Shown here in pieces: positions 1-7,480 of a DNA stretch of 15,193 nucleotides. The position numbers were made by a program, and so were the translations under genes. Under the pieces are notes generated by a model. It had not been told where the DNA came from and did no database searches. It saw nothing but the letters and a program-made list of their open reading frames with translations. Position 1 is the stretch's first letter; each line of letters starts with the position of its first letter. The DNA lies in the NCBI GenBank assembly GCA_002327315.1, contig DCVI01000141.1:2020-17212 (forward strand), given 5' to 3'. Origin of the DNA: Syntrophaceae bacterium UBA2192. GTDB lineage: Bacteria > Desulfobacterota > Syntrophia > Syntrophales > UBA2192.

Positions 1-384
1 ATGGGCGATATGGCGGGCATGTGCATCGAACATGCGGACATGATGGGGCTTACCGATGACCAGATCATGAAAATGAAGCCCATCCATCGCGAAATGCAAA
101 AAAAGCAGGCCCGATTCAAAGCGGACCAGAGGATTGCAGAGATCGAACTGATGGAAATCATGGACGTGAAAGATTTTGACCTGGAGAAGGCCAACTCTCA
201 AGTGAAAAAAATTGCAGAGATCAAAACAGCCCATCAATTGGAAATGTTGAAAGCCATGAAAGAAATGCGAACCATTTTGACGGACGAACAGTTTAAGAAA
301 ATGAAGAAGATCATGCCCATGAAGATGATGCCCATGAAAGCGGGTGAGAAAAAACCGGCAAAGAAGACGATGAAGAAACAATAA
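1..384 (+). CDS. Spy/CpxP-like periplasmic protein, 5'-truncated by the window edge
   Basis: The frame is open from base 1 to TAA at 382-384 (127 residues). The protein is rich in Met and Lys and almost entirely helical. It contains the two LTxxQ-type signatures of the Spy/CpxP family: LTDDQIMKMKPIHREM near the start and LTDEQFKKMKK near residue 93. Members of this family are periplasmic chaperone or metal-stress proteins of about 150-180 residues with a signal peptide. No signal peptide is visible here, so the true start probably lies before the window and the Met at base 1 is internal. The C-terminus is a Met/Lys/Pro tail (MPMKMMPMK, then KKPAKKTMKK) that could bind metal, which is inference. 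The lipoprotein gene starts 67 bases downstream on the same strand, so co-transcription is likely. Confidence 0.8.
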   Translation: MGDMAGMCIEHADMMGLTDDQIMKMKPIHREMQKKQARFKADQRIAEIELMEIMDVKDFDLEKANSQVKKIAEIKTAHQLEMLKAMKEMRTILTDEQFKKMKKIMPMKMMPMKAGEKKPAKKTMKKQ

Positions 385-451
385 TGGGTTGCCGGTTTGA
401 ACGTGCCCCGTGGGTTCCGGTAACGATGCAATCTAAGATAGGAGGCGTGAA

Positions 452-1027
452 ATGAAGAGAGCTATTTTATGGACCGTCCTCATGGCTTTTGGCTTGGCCT
501 TGCTTTCGAGCTGCGCCACGATGCCTCAGAGATGGCCGGATCAGGAAAGAAGCGCAGAGAACAAGATGGTCGTCATCCAGGAAAAGATCGGCGATGGGCT
601 CAAGACCGGCGCGCTTACCCCCGATCAGTCACAGATGTACCTGACGACCCTGAAGGGGATTCGAACAGACTGTACGGCGCTGAGAGACAAAGAGGTCACC
701 CGGGACGAATGGGACAGGCTCAATGGAAGACTCGATGCGCTTGGAGAGGAGATCAACAGAGCGCTGGTCCGGCCTGCCGTTCCTGCACGAATTGAAGAGC
801 CAAGAAATGCGGACAGGATTGTCGCAGTCCAAAAAAGAATTGATGATGGAAGGACCAGCGGGCGCTTGTCAGAGACAGACGGGAGAGCCTATCAAGACAG
901 GCTGGACTCCATCCGGCGTGATTATCTGCGGATGACGGAAGGAGGCAGGTACGCCACGAACGAGGAGAGAACAGACATTTCCCGTCGGCTTGACTCCTTG
1001 GAAACGGATATGAGTCGGTCCCGGTAG
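452..1027 (+). CDS. Exported lipoprotein with two tandem helical repeats
   Basis: The start ATG at 452 has a clear ribosome-binding site (GGAGGCG at 441-447). Residues 1-20 form a lipoprotein signal peptide ending in the lipobox LLSSC, so Cys21 is the predicted lipidated residue. The rest (191 residues in all) is charged and probably alpha-helical. It contains an internal duplication. Residues about 37-104 and 119-189 align, sharing the pattern V-x-Q-x-(K/R)-I-x-D-G-x-x-(T/S)-G-x-L at their starts and R-L-D-(A/S)-L-(G/E)-(E/T) at their ends. I do not recognise a named family. A cell-envelope location, probably the outer membrane, is inferred because the residue after Cys is Ala rather than Asp. 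It lies in line with the Spy/CpxP-like gene just upstream, which suggests a shared envelope-stress role, but nothing in the sequence proves this. Confidence 0.82.
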   Translation: MKRAILWTVLMAFGLALLSSCATMPQRWPDQERSAENKMVVIQEKIGDGLKTGALTPDQSQMYLTTLKGIRTDCTALRDKEVTRDEWDRLNGRLDALGEEINRALVRPAVPARIEEPRNADRIVAVQKRIDDGRTSGRLSETDGRAYQDRLDSIRRDYLRMTEGGRYATNEERTDISRRLDSLETDMSRSR

Positions 1028-1063
1028 AATCGTTCATAAAATCGGCATCCCGGGTTGACCGGG

Positions 1064-1107
1064 GCGCGTCCTGAAGGCCCCGCCTTGTAAGCGGGGTCAG
1101 GGCGCGC
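1064..1107. repeat. Large GC-rich intergenic hairpin
   Basis: Bases 1064-1074 pair with 1097-1107 (11 pairs, one G-T), and inside them 1078-1083 pairs with 1091-1096 (CCCCGC/GCGGGG). The loop is 7 bases and there is a 3-base bulge at 1075-1077. It lies 36 bases after the lipoprotein stop. It has no T-run directly after it, so it is not a standard intrinsic terminator. It may instead be an RNA 3'-end stabiliser or a dispersed palindromic element. The rest of the 1028-1315 gap shows no gene I can support. Confidence 0.5.
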
Positions 1108-1315
1108 AATCATGTCCGGTTCTTTCCTTTCCGGGAAGACCCGCCCTGTGTGTATTGAGTCAGCGCGCGATGAGGCCCGTCGCTGTTCCGAAAACGTAAA
1201 GTTGGGCCGGGCTGATTCAGAAGACAGTTAAAGTAGATCTCCCGGGCATCCGGCTCATCAGGGCCAGTCTGTTCGCCGGTGATGAACAATCTGCTTTCAA
1301 AAGGGAGGCTTCACC

Positions 1316-1714
1316 ATGTCTCGACCAATTCCTGCACTCGACCCCCGTGGCAGCCGGGCTGAAAGAACCGGGTTTATCCGGACCGAAGCAATATACTTGC
1401 CGCCGGCAGACAGGCCCCGTGAAGGGGAGGACTCGGGCATCACCCTGTGGGCAGGGCCGAGGGCTCTTATCATCAATGCGGTGTTTCCGGGGATTGATCT
1501 CAATGAACTTCAGATCAGCGTAACGGGCACGCGCCTGGTCTTCAGCGGACCTCTGATCTCCCATGCAGCAATCAAGAAGCCCGGGAGGCGCCGGGCGCGG
1601 CGGACTCCGATCCTCTTCAGTCATTCCGTCGAGTTGCCCTACCCGGTTGATGCCGATCGGGCCGAGGTGCGCAAAGAAAACGGGCTGATTTCGATCATTC
1701 TGAAAAAAGATTAG
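1316..1714 (+). CDS. Small heat-shock protein, Hsp20/alpha-crystallin family
   Basis: The ATG at 1316 follows GGGAGG at 1303-1308. The protein has 132 residues. The alpha-crystallin domain covers about residues 40-132: PGIDLNELQISVTGTRLVFSG corresponds to the strands that begin the domain. The closing part, ELPYPVDADRAEVRKENG followed by LISIILKK, is the highly typical Hsp20 end (V-x-A-x-K-NGVL-x-I-x-L-PK in most members). Hsp20 proteins are ATP-independent holdases that bind unfolding proteins in the cytoplasm. Two things are unusual. The chain stops directly after the last beta strand, so the C-terminal extension with the I-x-I/V motif used for oligomer assembly is missing. There is also an Arg/Lys-rich insertion (KKPGRRRARR) in the middle loop. 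The gene stands alone with terminator-like structure after it. Confidence 0.88.
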   Translation: MSRPIPALDPRGSRAERTGFIRTEAIYLPPADRPREGEDSGITLWAGPRALIINAVFPGIDLNELQISVTGTRLVFSGPLISHAAIKKPGRRRARRTPILFSHSVELPYPVDADRAEVRKENGLISIILKKD

Positions 1715-1780
1715 TCCCGTTCTCGTGACGGCAATGCCCGTCTTGAGTCGACCATCTGTTTCGATGATTTCTGGCTGACG

Positions 1781-1803
1781 CATGCCGGCCCGGTCCCGGC
1801 ATG
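1781..1803. repeat. Perfect 8-bp inverted repeat (CATGCCGG)
   Basis: CATGCCGG at 1781-1788 and CCGGCATG at 1796-1803 are exact reverse complements around a 7-base spacer. It sits between the Hsp20 stop and a candidate terminator. It could be an operator or the first half of a two-hairpin terminator. No neighbouring regulator gene supports the operator reading. Confidence 0.4.
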
Positions 1804-1805
1804 GA

Positions 1806-1843
1806 AAAGGGGCCGCGCATGAAGCGTTAGCCCTTTTGTTGTT
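1806..1843 (+). terminator. Candidate intrinsic terminator of the Hsp20 gene
   Basis: Bases 1806-1813 (AAAGGGGC) pair with 1830-1837 (GCCCTTTT) in 8 continuous pairs with one G-T. TTTTGTTGTTC follows on the + strand. The loop of 16 bases contains a further short CGC/GCG match. It lies about 90 bases after the Hsp20 stop, so it fits as that gene's terminator. The pairing is moderate. Confidence 0.45.
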
Positions 1844-2148
1844 CGGGGCTGCATGTGCAGAACAGGTCACTCGAGGCCATAAGGGTTTGCTGTCAGGGTT
1901 ATTTTTCTCCTGCCCTTGCGGGAAAGGGGGCGAGATTCCGCGGGGTCGCATTTTTCCGTCTTCGTCCATCGTTACCTGAAGGAATGATTGAGGATTTTCA
2001 AAAGGGCAGCATTTCTTTCTCCAGGGCACAGGAATGCCATAGCTTAGTGCGGAGACCCTGAGATAGAATTTAGGATAATGTTATACGAACAGGGAGCTTT
2101 CCCGGAAGTCAGCTTTTGTGCGGCAGGGTGAGGCCGATGGGGCGATAA
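1844..2148. other. Intergenic stretch with no supported gene
   Basis: The open frames here are short, lack ribosome-binding sites and have no recognisable protein pattern. The segment before the TPR gene is AT-richer (2061-2090, with TAGAAT, GATAAT and TTATAC boxes) and probably holds that gene's promoter. No -35 box at the right distance is convincing. Confidence 0.4.
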
Positions 2149-2682
2149 ATGATGAACAGGCGATTTGCGGCAATCCTATTCACGGTTCTTTGGGCTTCAG
2201 TCTTGATGGCCATGGCGGGTACGGAGGCAGGGGCCTCTTCTCTTCAACCGGCCGGGATGCGAGCCACCCTGCGGCAGGGCATTGACAGGGCGTTCAACAT
2301 GGATTACCCCGGCGCGGACGCCCTGCTCCGGAAGGCCGTGGAGATGAACCCGGAAGACCCGACGGGATATGCCTTTTTGGCGTTGAACCACCTGTTCGGC
2401 TCCGAGGTCAGCTTCGATCCGAAGCAGCGGGAGGCGAGCCAGGAAGCCATGCTGCGCTGTGTCGGGGAGGCCCTGGCCCGGGGGGAAGAGCGGGTCGGAA
2501 AAAATCCCCGTGATGGCCAGGCATACTTTGCCATGGCCCTGGCGAGGACTGCGAAGTTTCGCTGGGCCCTGCCCTGCGGAAAAAGCAGACGATCACGGCG
2601 GCACAGGAGGCCTATGGCCTCTGGTCCTGCCTGGAGAGGGCACAGCAGGAAGACCCGGAGAATAATGACAGTTGTCTGCTGA
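2149..2682 (+). CDS. TPR-type exported protein, N-terminal part (frameshifted)
   Basis: The start is ATGATG at 2149 with GGGG at 2138-2141 upstream. Residues 1-29 are a signal peptide (hydrophobic core ILFTVLWASVLMAMA, cut near GAS). From about residue 35 the chain is helical with a TPR-like unit: A-x-x-M-D-Y-x-G-A-D-x-L-L-R-K-A-V-E-M-N-P-x-D-P, then helices around AYFAMALARTAKF. The family is probably TPR proteins acting as scaffolds in the periplasm or at the outer membrane. After residue about 140 the frame changes character: the tail is Arg/Ser-rich and unlike a TPR, and it stops at 2680-2682. The natural continuation is in another frame from about 2571, so this is the first part of a gene of about 396 codons broken by a one-base deletion or equivalent in 2560-2585. 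Confidence 0.72.
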   Translation: MMNRRFAAILFTVLWASVLMAMAGTEAGASSLQPAGMRATLRQGIDRAFNMDYPGADALLRKAVEMNPEDPTGYAFLALNHLFGSEVSFDPKQREASQEAMLRCVGEALARGEERVGKNPRDGQAYFAMALARTAKFRWALPCGKSRRSRRHRRPMASGPAWRGHSRKTRRIMTVVC

Positions 2683-2711
2683 CGGGCCTGATCCGCTACC
2701 ACATCGACCAT

Positions 2712-3338
2712 ATGCCCGACCTGTCCCGCTTCCTCTCCTCCCTGTTGATCACGCAGGGGGATCGCCGCAGGGGGCTGCAGGATCTGGAGCGGGCTGCGAC
2801 GCGGGGAGACCTTCTCAAGGAGCTTGCCCGGTCCGAGCTCATCTCCGTGTATCTGAATTTCGAGAAGCAGCCCGCCCGGGCATTGCCCTTCGCCCGGGAG
2901 CTGCAGAGGAAGTATCCCCGGAATTACAATTTTTCCTTTGCCCTGGCCAACATCCAGTCGGAGATGCGGCAGTTCAGGGAGGTCCTGGCCATCTTCCGGG
3001 ATCTCGAGAGGGGCATCGCCTCCGGCAAACCGCCCTTTGCGCCTCAGCTCAAGCCCCGCCACGACCAGTTGCTGGGAAGGAGCTACTTCAACCAGGGCGA
3101 TTATGCCAGGGCTGCGGACTGTTTCCGGAGATCCCTGATGGACACCTCCGACTACAACGCCCGTGTCAGGGTCTGGTCCTATGTGCGCCTGGGGATGATC
3201 TGCGACGTCCAAAATGAGAGGGAGCAGGCCGTTGAACTCTATTCCATGGCCCTGGCCGTCGAGAGCGGGGAAAGCATCGCGAAGGTCGAGGCCAGACAAT
3301 ACCTGAAAACGCCATACAGCCTTGTGCCCGGATTCTGA
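2712..3338 (+). CDS. TPR-type exported protein, C-terminal part (frameshifted)
   Basis: The first ATG in this frame is 2712, but it has no ribosome-binding site. The frame reads sensible protein back to about 2571 (ALRKKQTITAAQEAYGLW and onward), so it is the second part of the gene that starts at 2149. It shows repeated helix pairs with TPR-like spacing: GLQDLERAA, ARALPFARELQRKYPRNY, FREVLAIFRDLERG, LGRSYFNQGDYARAADCFRRS, and AVELYSMALAVESGE. The GDYARAADCFRRSL segment is the clearest TPR helix. It ends at 3336-3338, close to a hairpin and convergent with the DUF3300 gene. If the frameshift is a sequencing error, the two parts make one intact protein. If it is real, the gene is a pseudogene. 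The sequence cannot decide. Confidence 0.72.
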   Translation: MPDLSRFLSSLLITQGDRRRGLQDLERAATRGDLLKELARSELISVYLNFEKQPARALPFARELQRKYPRNYNFSFALANIQSEMRQFREVLAIFRDLERGIASGKPPFAPQLKPRHDQLLGRSYFNQGDYARAADCFRRSLMDTSDYNARVRVWSYVRLGMICDVQNEREQAVELYSMALAVESGESIAKVEARQYLKTPYSLVPGF

Positions 3339-3342
3339 GAAT

Positions 3343-3374
3343 GCCGGGGAGAAACCTCCCCGGCCTGTATCATT
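3343..3374. terminator. Hairpin between two convergent genes
   Basis: GCCGGGGAG at 3343-3351 and CTCCCCGGC at 3356-3364 form a perfect 9-bp stem with an AAAC loop. It lies 5 bases after the TPR gene stop and 22 bases before the end of the opposing DUF3300 gene. The following bases (CTGTATCATTT) are only moderately T-rich, so termination efficiency is uncertain. The stem works in both directions. Confidence 0.6.
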
Positions 3375-3385
3375 TGCCTTCCGGT

Positions 3386-4846
3386 TTACCGGTGACCGCC
3401 TCGCCCAAAGCCGCCGCCGACGCCTCCTCTCCCGGCGCCGCCACTGGTTCCGCCGAAGCCTCCTCGCCCGGCTCCGCCACTCGACCCGCCGCGAATTGCA
3501 TCGCCGACCGTCCCGCCGCTGGATCTCGCGGCGTTCAGGCTCTCCCGGCCCCAGTTGCTCTGCCGCTGGACCTCGCTGCCTTTGCCGATACCCTCGAAGA
3601 CCTGGCCCGAGCGGCTTTGCTCGTTTGTGGAGCGTCGCATTGAGCCGTCCTGGGCCTGGCGACCCGTTGACGGCTGGGACATGGCCGCATCAGGCCTGCC
3701 CGAGGTTCTGCCTGTCCGGCCGGTGACTGAATCGGGTCTTCCCGCGCTGTTTGCCATACTGTCGGGTCTGCCCGACCGGCCGGCCAGGGAATCCGATCTT
3801 CCGGTTCTCCCGGTTACACGATCGGCTCTGCCAGCCGTGCCGGAGGCGCCGCCCGTCCCTCCGGCCCTGGCACCGCGTTCGATCCAGTTTCCTTCATACC
3901 CGCGGAAATTCCGTCTGCTCTCCACGGCCGCACGGTTTGCCTGCTGGCCGAACCGCTCGCGGGTGGCCTGGTCCCGGTAGGAGACCCCCCTGCGATGGGC
4001 GGTATCATGCGTCCAGGGTTGTACTGCAAAGGCTCCGCCGGCAGACCCGCTTCCGGAGCCGCCACGGCCGCCTGCGAAGGCTGCGCCGACGGCCCCGCCA
4101 TGAGAATAGTAATTCCGGTTCACATAGCATGCATGATTGTGCCAGCCCCAGTACCCCCAGCTGCCCCAGTAAGCCCCCACGAAGAAGCCGGCCCCGAACC
4201 AGATGAACCCGGGGGCGATCGCCACCCCGAAAGGATAGGGATAGACGACATAGGGAGGATAGGCAGGCCACCACCACGGCCCGTAGACCCACCAGGGGTC
4301 ATAGACGGGCACATAGACCACCTGCGGATTGACCGGCTCGACCCGGATGACTTCCCGTTCAACGATCACTTTCTGCTGTTCCGTGGACTTCAGGTTCCCC
4401 GCATCGGCCGCTCTCTTCCGGAGTTTCTGGACGGTGTCCATCACATCGGCCTGCTGCCCGAGAAAGGCGTCGCCCACTTTCTGGGTCCAGTCCAGCTTCT
4501 GGCTCATCATCGAGAGTACTTCGGGGAAGGGCGCCAGGGCCTTCACACTGGCATCCCATGGCTGCTTCTCGAGGGCTTTGTTCAGTTCGTCCCCCTTCAG
4601 GTCCTTGTTCTGCTTGACCCAGCGGTCCGCCATCACCAATTCCAGGGGATAAGTGGCGGCGATGAAGACCTGGGCAAGGAGTGAATCCGGGTAAAGCGCG
4701 ATGGGCGCCAGCACCTGGTCCAACTCCTCCTGGGAGAACTTCTTCGGCGCTGTCGTGCTATCCTGGGCAAAGATCGGCGACGGCATCGCCATCAGCAGAA
4801 CCAGGAGCCAGACAAACACATTTTGTAAGGATTTCAAGGTGTTCAT
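3386..4846 (-). CDS. DUF3300 domain-containing exported protein with Gly/Arg-rich tail
   Basis: The start is placed at 4846 because GGGG at 4857-4854 sits 7 bases before it; ATGs at 4852 and 4903 in the same frame are less well placed. Residues 1-27 are a signal peptide (core FVWLLVLLMA, end PIFA-Q). Residues about 38-260 match DUF3300: FSQEELDQVLAPIALYPDSL, LLAQVFIAATYPLELVMADR, and the aromatic NPQVVYVPVYDPWWVYGPWWW stretch. Next comes a Tyr/Trp/Gly-rich hydrophobic segment (VYPYPFGVAIAPGFIWFG). The function of DUF3300 is unknown; it is a predicted periplasmic or outer-membrane protein. The C-terminal 220 residues are low-complexity: repeats built on GR-(S/P)-DS-x-x-x-x-(G/A)-GR, then a Gly-rich end (GGFGGTSGGAGRGG). 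The reverse strand is strongly biased by this composition. Confidence 0.85.
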   Translation of the reverse strand: MNTLKSLQNVFVWLLVLLMAMPSPIFAQDSTTAPKKFSQEELDQVLAPIALYPDSLLAQVFIAATYPLELVMADRWVKQNKDLKGDELNKALEKQPWDASVKALAPFPEVLSMMSQKLDWTQKVGDAFLGQQADVMDTVQKLRKRAADAGNLKSTEQQKVIVEREVIRVEPVNPQVVYVPVYDPWWVYGPWWWPAYPPYVVYPYPFGVAIAPGFIWFGAGFFVGAYWGSWGYWGWHNHACYVNRNYYSHGGAVGAAFAGGRGGSGSGSAGGAFAVQPWTHDTAHRRGVSYRDQATRERFGQQANRAAVESRRNFRGYEGNWIERGARAGGTGGASGTAGRADRVTGRTGRSDSLAGRSGRPDSMANSAGRPDSVTGRTGRTSGRPDAAMSQPSTGRQAQDGSMRRSTNEQSRSGQVFEGIGKGSEVQRQSNWGRESLNAARSSGGTVGDAIRGGSSGGAGRGGFGGTSGGAGRGGVGGGFGRGGHR

Positions 4847-5173
4847 GTTCATTCCCCGTTGGATCTCACATTCCCGACCGCGGGTTTTCATTCCCGGTGC
4901 CACCCGTCACGGAGGGAAAAGCCTTCCGCGACCTCACGGGACAAGCCCGCATAAAACACACTATAATCAAATAAACGTTTCATGGCGTATTTGGTTTACG
5001 TTGAGCAAGCGGATTTGCGTTTTTCAAAGGCGACAACGAAGCGCAATCCGTACGCTTATTCTATAAGATACGGCGACGGGAATGCAGGATAAAAAAACAG
5101 GAAACAAAAACAGTAGCAGGCCCGCATCTTCCTCATTATAATAATAGTTCAACTGTCAAAAAAGGAGGCTCCT
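4847..5173. promoter_or_regulatory. Divergent intergenic region, promoters not resolved
   Basis: This AT-richer stretch separates two genes that run away from each other, so it must hold both promoters. AT-rich boxes are present at 4960-4976 and 5137-5146 (TATAATAATA). None has a well-spaced -35 partner. AAGGAGG at 5161-5167 is the ribosome-binding site of the downstream gene and forms the small palindrome AGGAGGCTCCT with the bases before its ATG. Confidence 0.4.
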
Positions 5174-6049
5174 ATGGTCGAAGACTGGCTGGCAAATGCT
5201 TATGAAGGACTGTCGCGGCGGGAGTTTCTCGCGAAGGTGGGTGTGGCAGGCGTCGGGCTGGCGGGGTTTGCCATCGCCGCAACCCCCGTGGCAGGCAAGG
5301 TCATCAACACGGCCGCAGAGGGTCTCGCCGTCTCGGACGGCACGGTGCTTTCCGGCGGGTTCCAGGTCCCCATCTATGAGGCACGGCCCGCAGCGCCAGG
5401 GAGATACCCTGTCATTGTGATCATCCCCGAGGTCTTCGGGATGCACGAACACATCCGGGACGTGACGCGCCGCTTCGCCCGGGAGGGGTTCCTGGCCGTC
5501 ACCTTCGAGCCCTATGCGCGGGAAGGGGGCGTGCTGAACCTGCCCGATCTCGACGCCGTGCGCAAGGTCGTCGACCCCGTCCCCGATGCACGGGTCATGG
5601 CCGACCTGGATGCCATCGTCGCCTGGGCGAAGAAGCACCCCTCTGCGAAGCCCGACCGGATCGGGATGACGGGGTTCTGCCGCGGCGGGATGTACACGCT
5701 GCTCTACGCGGCCCGCAGCCCGGAACTGAAGGCCGCCGTCCCCTGGTACGGCCAGCTGCGGCCGGCCCTGACACCCGGTGTGCGCACCGTGGGGCCGCTC
5801 GATGTGGCGGCAAAGATCAATGCACCCGTCCTGGGTCTTTACGGCGCCGAGGACCTGGGCATCCCCGCGGCCGATCTCAAGACGCTGGTGGCGGCGATGA
5901 AAACGGCCGGCCGGACGGCCGAGTTCGTGATCTACCCGGGGGCGCCGCACGCCTTTTTCGCCGACTACCGGCCGAGCTACCGCGCCGAGGCCGCCAAGGA
6001 CGCCTGGGGCCGCTGCATCGCCTGGTTCGGCAAGTACCTCAAGGGGTAA
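5174..6049 (+). CDS. Tat-exported dienelactone hydrolase family protein
   Basis: The protein has 291 residues. Residues 14-21 (SRREFLAK) plus the hydrophobic run VGVAGVGLAGFAIAAT form a twin-arginine signal peptide. The mature part is an alpha/beta hydrolase of the dienelactone hydrolase family: E86 in IIPEVFGMHEHIRDVTRRFA, nucleophile C169 in the elbow GFCRGG, D227 in LYGAEDLGIP and H259 in YPGAPHAFFADYRPSY. All catalytic residues (Cys-Asp-His with the helper Glu) are present. The family opens lactone rings, classically dienelactone in chlorocatechol breakdown, but many members have other ester or lactone substrates. Export by Tat means it acts outside the cytoplasm, folded. It is the first gene of a co-directional run; the TAXI gene begins 26 bases later. 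Confidence 0.9.
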   Translation: MVEDWLANAYEGLSRREFLAKVGVAGVGLAGFAIAATPVAGKVINTAAEGLAVSDGTVLSGGFQVPIYEARPAAPGRYPVIVIIPEVFGMHEHIRDVTRRFAREGFLAVTFEPYAREGGVLNLPDLDAVRKVVDPVPDARVMADLDAIVAWAKKHPSAKPDRIGMTGFCRGGMYTLLYAARSPELKAAVPWYGQLRPALTPGVRTVGPLDVAAKINAPVLGLYGAEDLGIPAADLKTLVAAMKTAGRTAEFVIYPGAPHAFFADYRPSYRAEAAKDAWGRCIAWFGKYLKG

Positions 6050-6075
6050 CGCCGATCAACGCGTCCTTTCGGGGC

Positions 6076-7437
6076 ATGCATAATGAGAGTTCAGCCATGA
6101 GACGGAACAAGATCAGGGAGCTGACGCCGAGAGCCGCGGCAATCATTTTTATCCCGGTCCTTCTGATCATCGCGCTGGTCTGCTGGGCGAGCTATCGATT
6201 CCTGCAACCCATGCCGCCAAGCACGCTGACCATGACGACAGGAATGGAAGGCGGTTCGTTTGTCATCTTTGGTGAGCGCTACAGGGAGATCCTGGCCCGC
6301 GACGGGATTCATCTGAATCTGCTGCCTTCAACAGGCGCAGTGGATAATCTCAGGCGCCTGAAAGATTCGTCCCGGTCCGTCGATGCAGGGTTCGTCCAGG
6401 ACGGCATGGGAAAAACGGAGGATGCCGCGAACCTCGAGTCTCTTGGCAGTCTGTTCTACACCCCACTGTGGGTATTTTACCGGGGCGATGAAACGCTCGA
6501 TGACCTCTCGCAGCTCAGGGGCAAGCGTGTCAGCATCGGCCCGGAGGGAAGCGGCGTGCGAAAGATCTCGCTTGATCTGCTCAAGGCCGCCAATGTCTCC
6601 GTCCCTCCCACGGTCCTGCACGAGTACCCCAACCCCGAGGCGGGACGGGCGCTCATGGAGGGTAAAGTGGACGCGGTCCTGACCTTCGGCTACACCGACA
6701 GTGCGCTGGTCAGGGAGCTGATCACTGCGCCGGGCGTCAAGCTGATGAGCATGAGCCAGGCTGAGGCCTACACGCGGCTCTTTCCCCATCTGTCCCACGT
6801 GGTCCTGCCGAAGGGGCTTCTCGGCCTATCGAAACGATTCCCTTCTTCCGACATCCACCTGCTGGCACCCACGACCAATCTGCTGGTGCGGAAAGACCTG
6901 CACCCGGCCCTTGCTTACCTTCTCCTGAAGGCCGCCGTCGAGATCCACGGCGGGGCCGGCTGGGTCCACAGGGCGGGCGAGTTCCCATCGATGAAAACGC
7001 AGGACTTCCCGATCAGCGAGCAGGCGCAGCGGTTCTACCGGTCAGGCGGCTCCTGGCTCCATGGCTACCTGCCATTCTGGGCGGCCACCTTTGTAGACCG
7101 CATGCTCCTGGTCCTGATCTCGATCGGGCTGGTGCTGGTCCCCTTGATCGGGATCCTGCCGTGGCTCTACACCTGGCGCAACCGGTCGAAGTACTATCGA
7201 TGGTACCGCGAGCTCCGGGAACTCGAGGAGGAGTTGAAGGAGCATGAGCGCCCGGAGAATGTCGCGGACTACCACGCGAGGCTGGATCGGATCGAAGAGG
7301 CCGTCTGCAAGATCCGCGTGTCGGTGGCGTTCTATGATGAGGTGTTCATCCTGAAAGAGCACATCCAGATGGTCAGAGAGAAGCTCATCCGCCTGATCGA
7401 ACCGGAGCTGGAAAGGCCCGATTTGCAGAAGCAATAG
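6076..7437 (+). CDS. TAXI-family TRAP solute-binding protein, membrane-anchored
   Basis: It has 453 residues counting from 6076. The ATG at 6097 has a better-spaced GAGAG upstream and may be the true start. Order: N-terminal membrane segment (residues 20-44, AAAIIFIPVLLIIALVCWASY); a periplasmic binding domain of the TAXI type (about 50-330, with TMTTGMEGGSFVIFGERY, DAGFVQDGM, LRGKRVSIGPEGSGVR and VDAVLTFGY); a second membrane segment (341-366, RMLLVLISIGLVLVPLIGIL); then a cytoplasmic, charged, coiled-coil tail. Standard TAXI proteins are free periplasmic receptors for a TRAP transporter. This membrane-spanning version, with no TRAP membrane subunits nearby, may do something else, for example signal or scaffold. 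Its neighbours suggest small organic acid or aromatic ligands, which is inference. Confidence 0.88.
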   Translation: MHNESSAMRRNKIRELTPRAAAIIFIPVLLIIALVCWASYRFLQPMPPSTLTMTTGMEGGSFVIFGERYREILARDGIHLNLLPSTGAVDNLRRLKDSSRSVDAGFVQDGMGKTEDAANLESLGSLFYTPLWVFYRGDETLDDLSQLRGKRVSIGPEGSGVRKISLDLLKAANVSVPPTVLHEYPNPEAGRALMEGKVDAVLTFGYTDSALVRELITAPGVKLMSMSQAEAYTRLFPHLSHVVLPKGLLGLSKRFPSSDIHLLAPTTNLLVRKDLHPALAYLLLKAAVEIHGGAGWVHRAGEFPSMKTQDFPISEQAQRFYRSGGSWLHGYLPFWAATFVDRMLLVLISIGLVLVPLIGILPWLYTWRNRSKYYRWYRELRELEEELKEHERPENVADYHARLDRIEEAVCKIRVSVAFYDEVFILKEHIQMVREKLIRLIEPELERPDLQKQ

Positions 7438-7480
7438 ACGGATGCCCCGCGGGCGAGGGTAATCCCCTCTCAGGCAGGAA

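Noticed and set aside
1217..2029. A 270-residue minus-strand frame across the Hsp20 gene
   Set aside because: It overlaps a recognised Hsp20 and looks like random translation (Pro/Arg/Cys-rich).
2304..3299. A 331-residue minus-strand frame that spans the TPR frameshift without interruption
   Set aside because: No signal, motif or ribosome-binding site; the opposite strand encodes clear TPR helices in both halves.
3386..3850. CRISPR-like or satellite repeats
   Set aside because: The repetition is codon-level and follows the Gly/Arg/Ser repeats of the DUF3300 protein; there are no regular repeat-spacer units.
5137..5160. Perfect TTGACA and TATAAT boxes on the minus strand
   Set aside because: Their spacing is only 13 bases, too short for a sigma-70 promoter.
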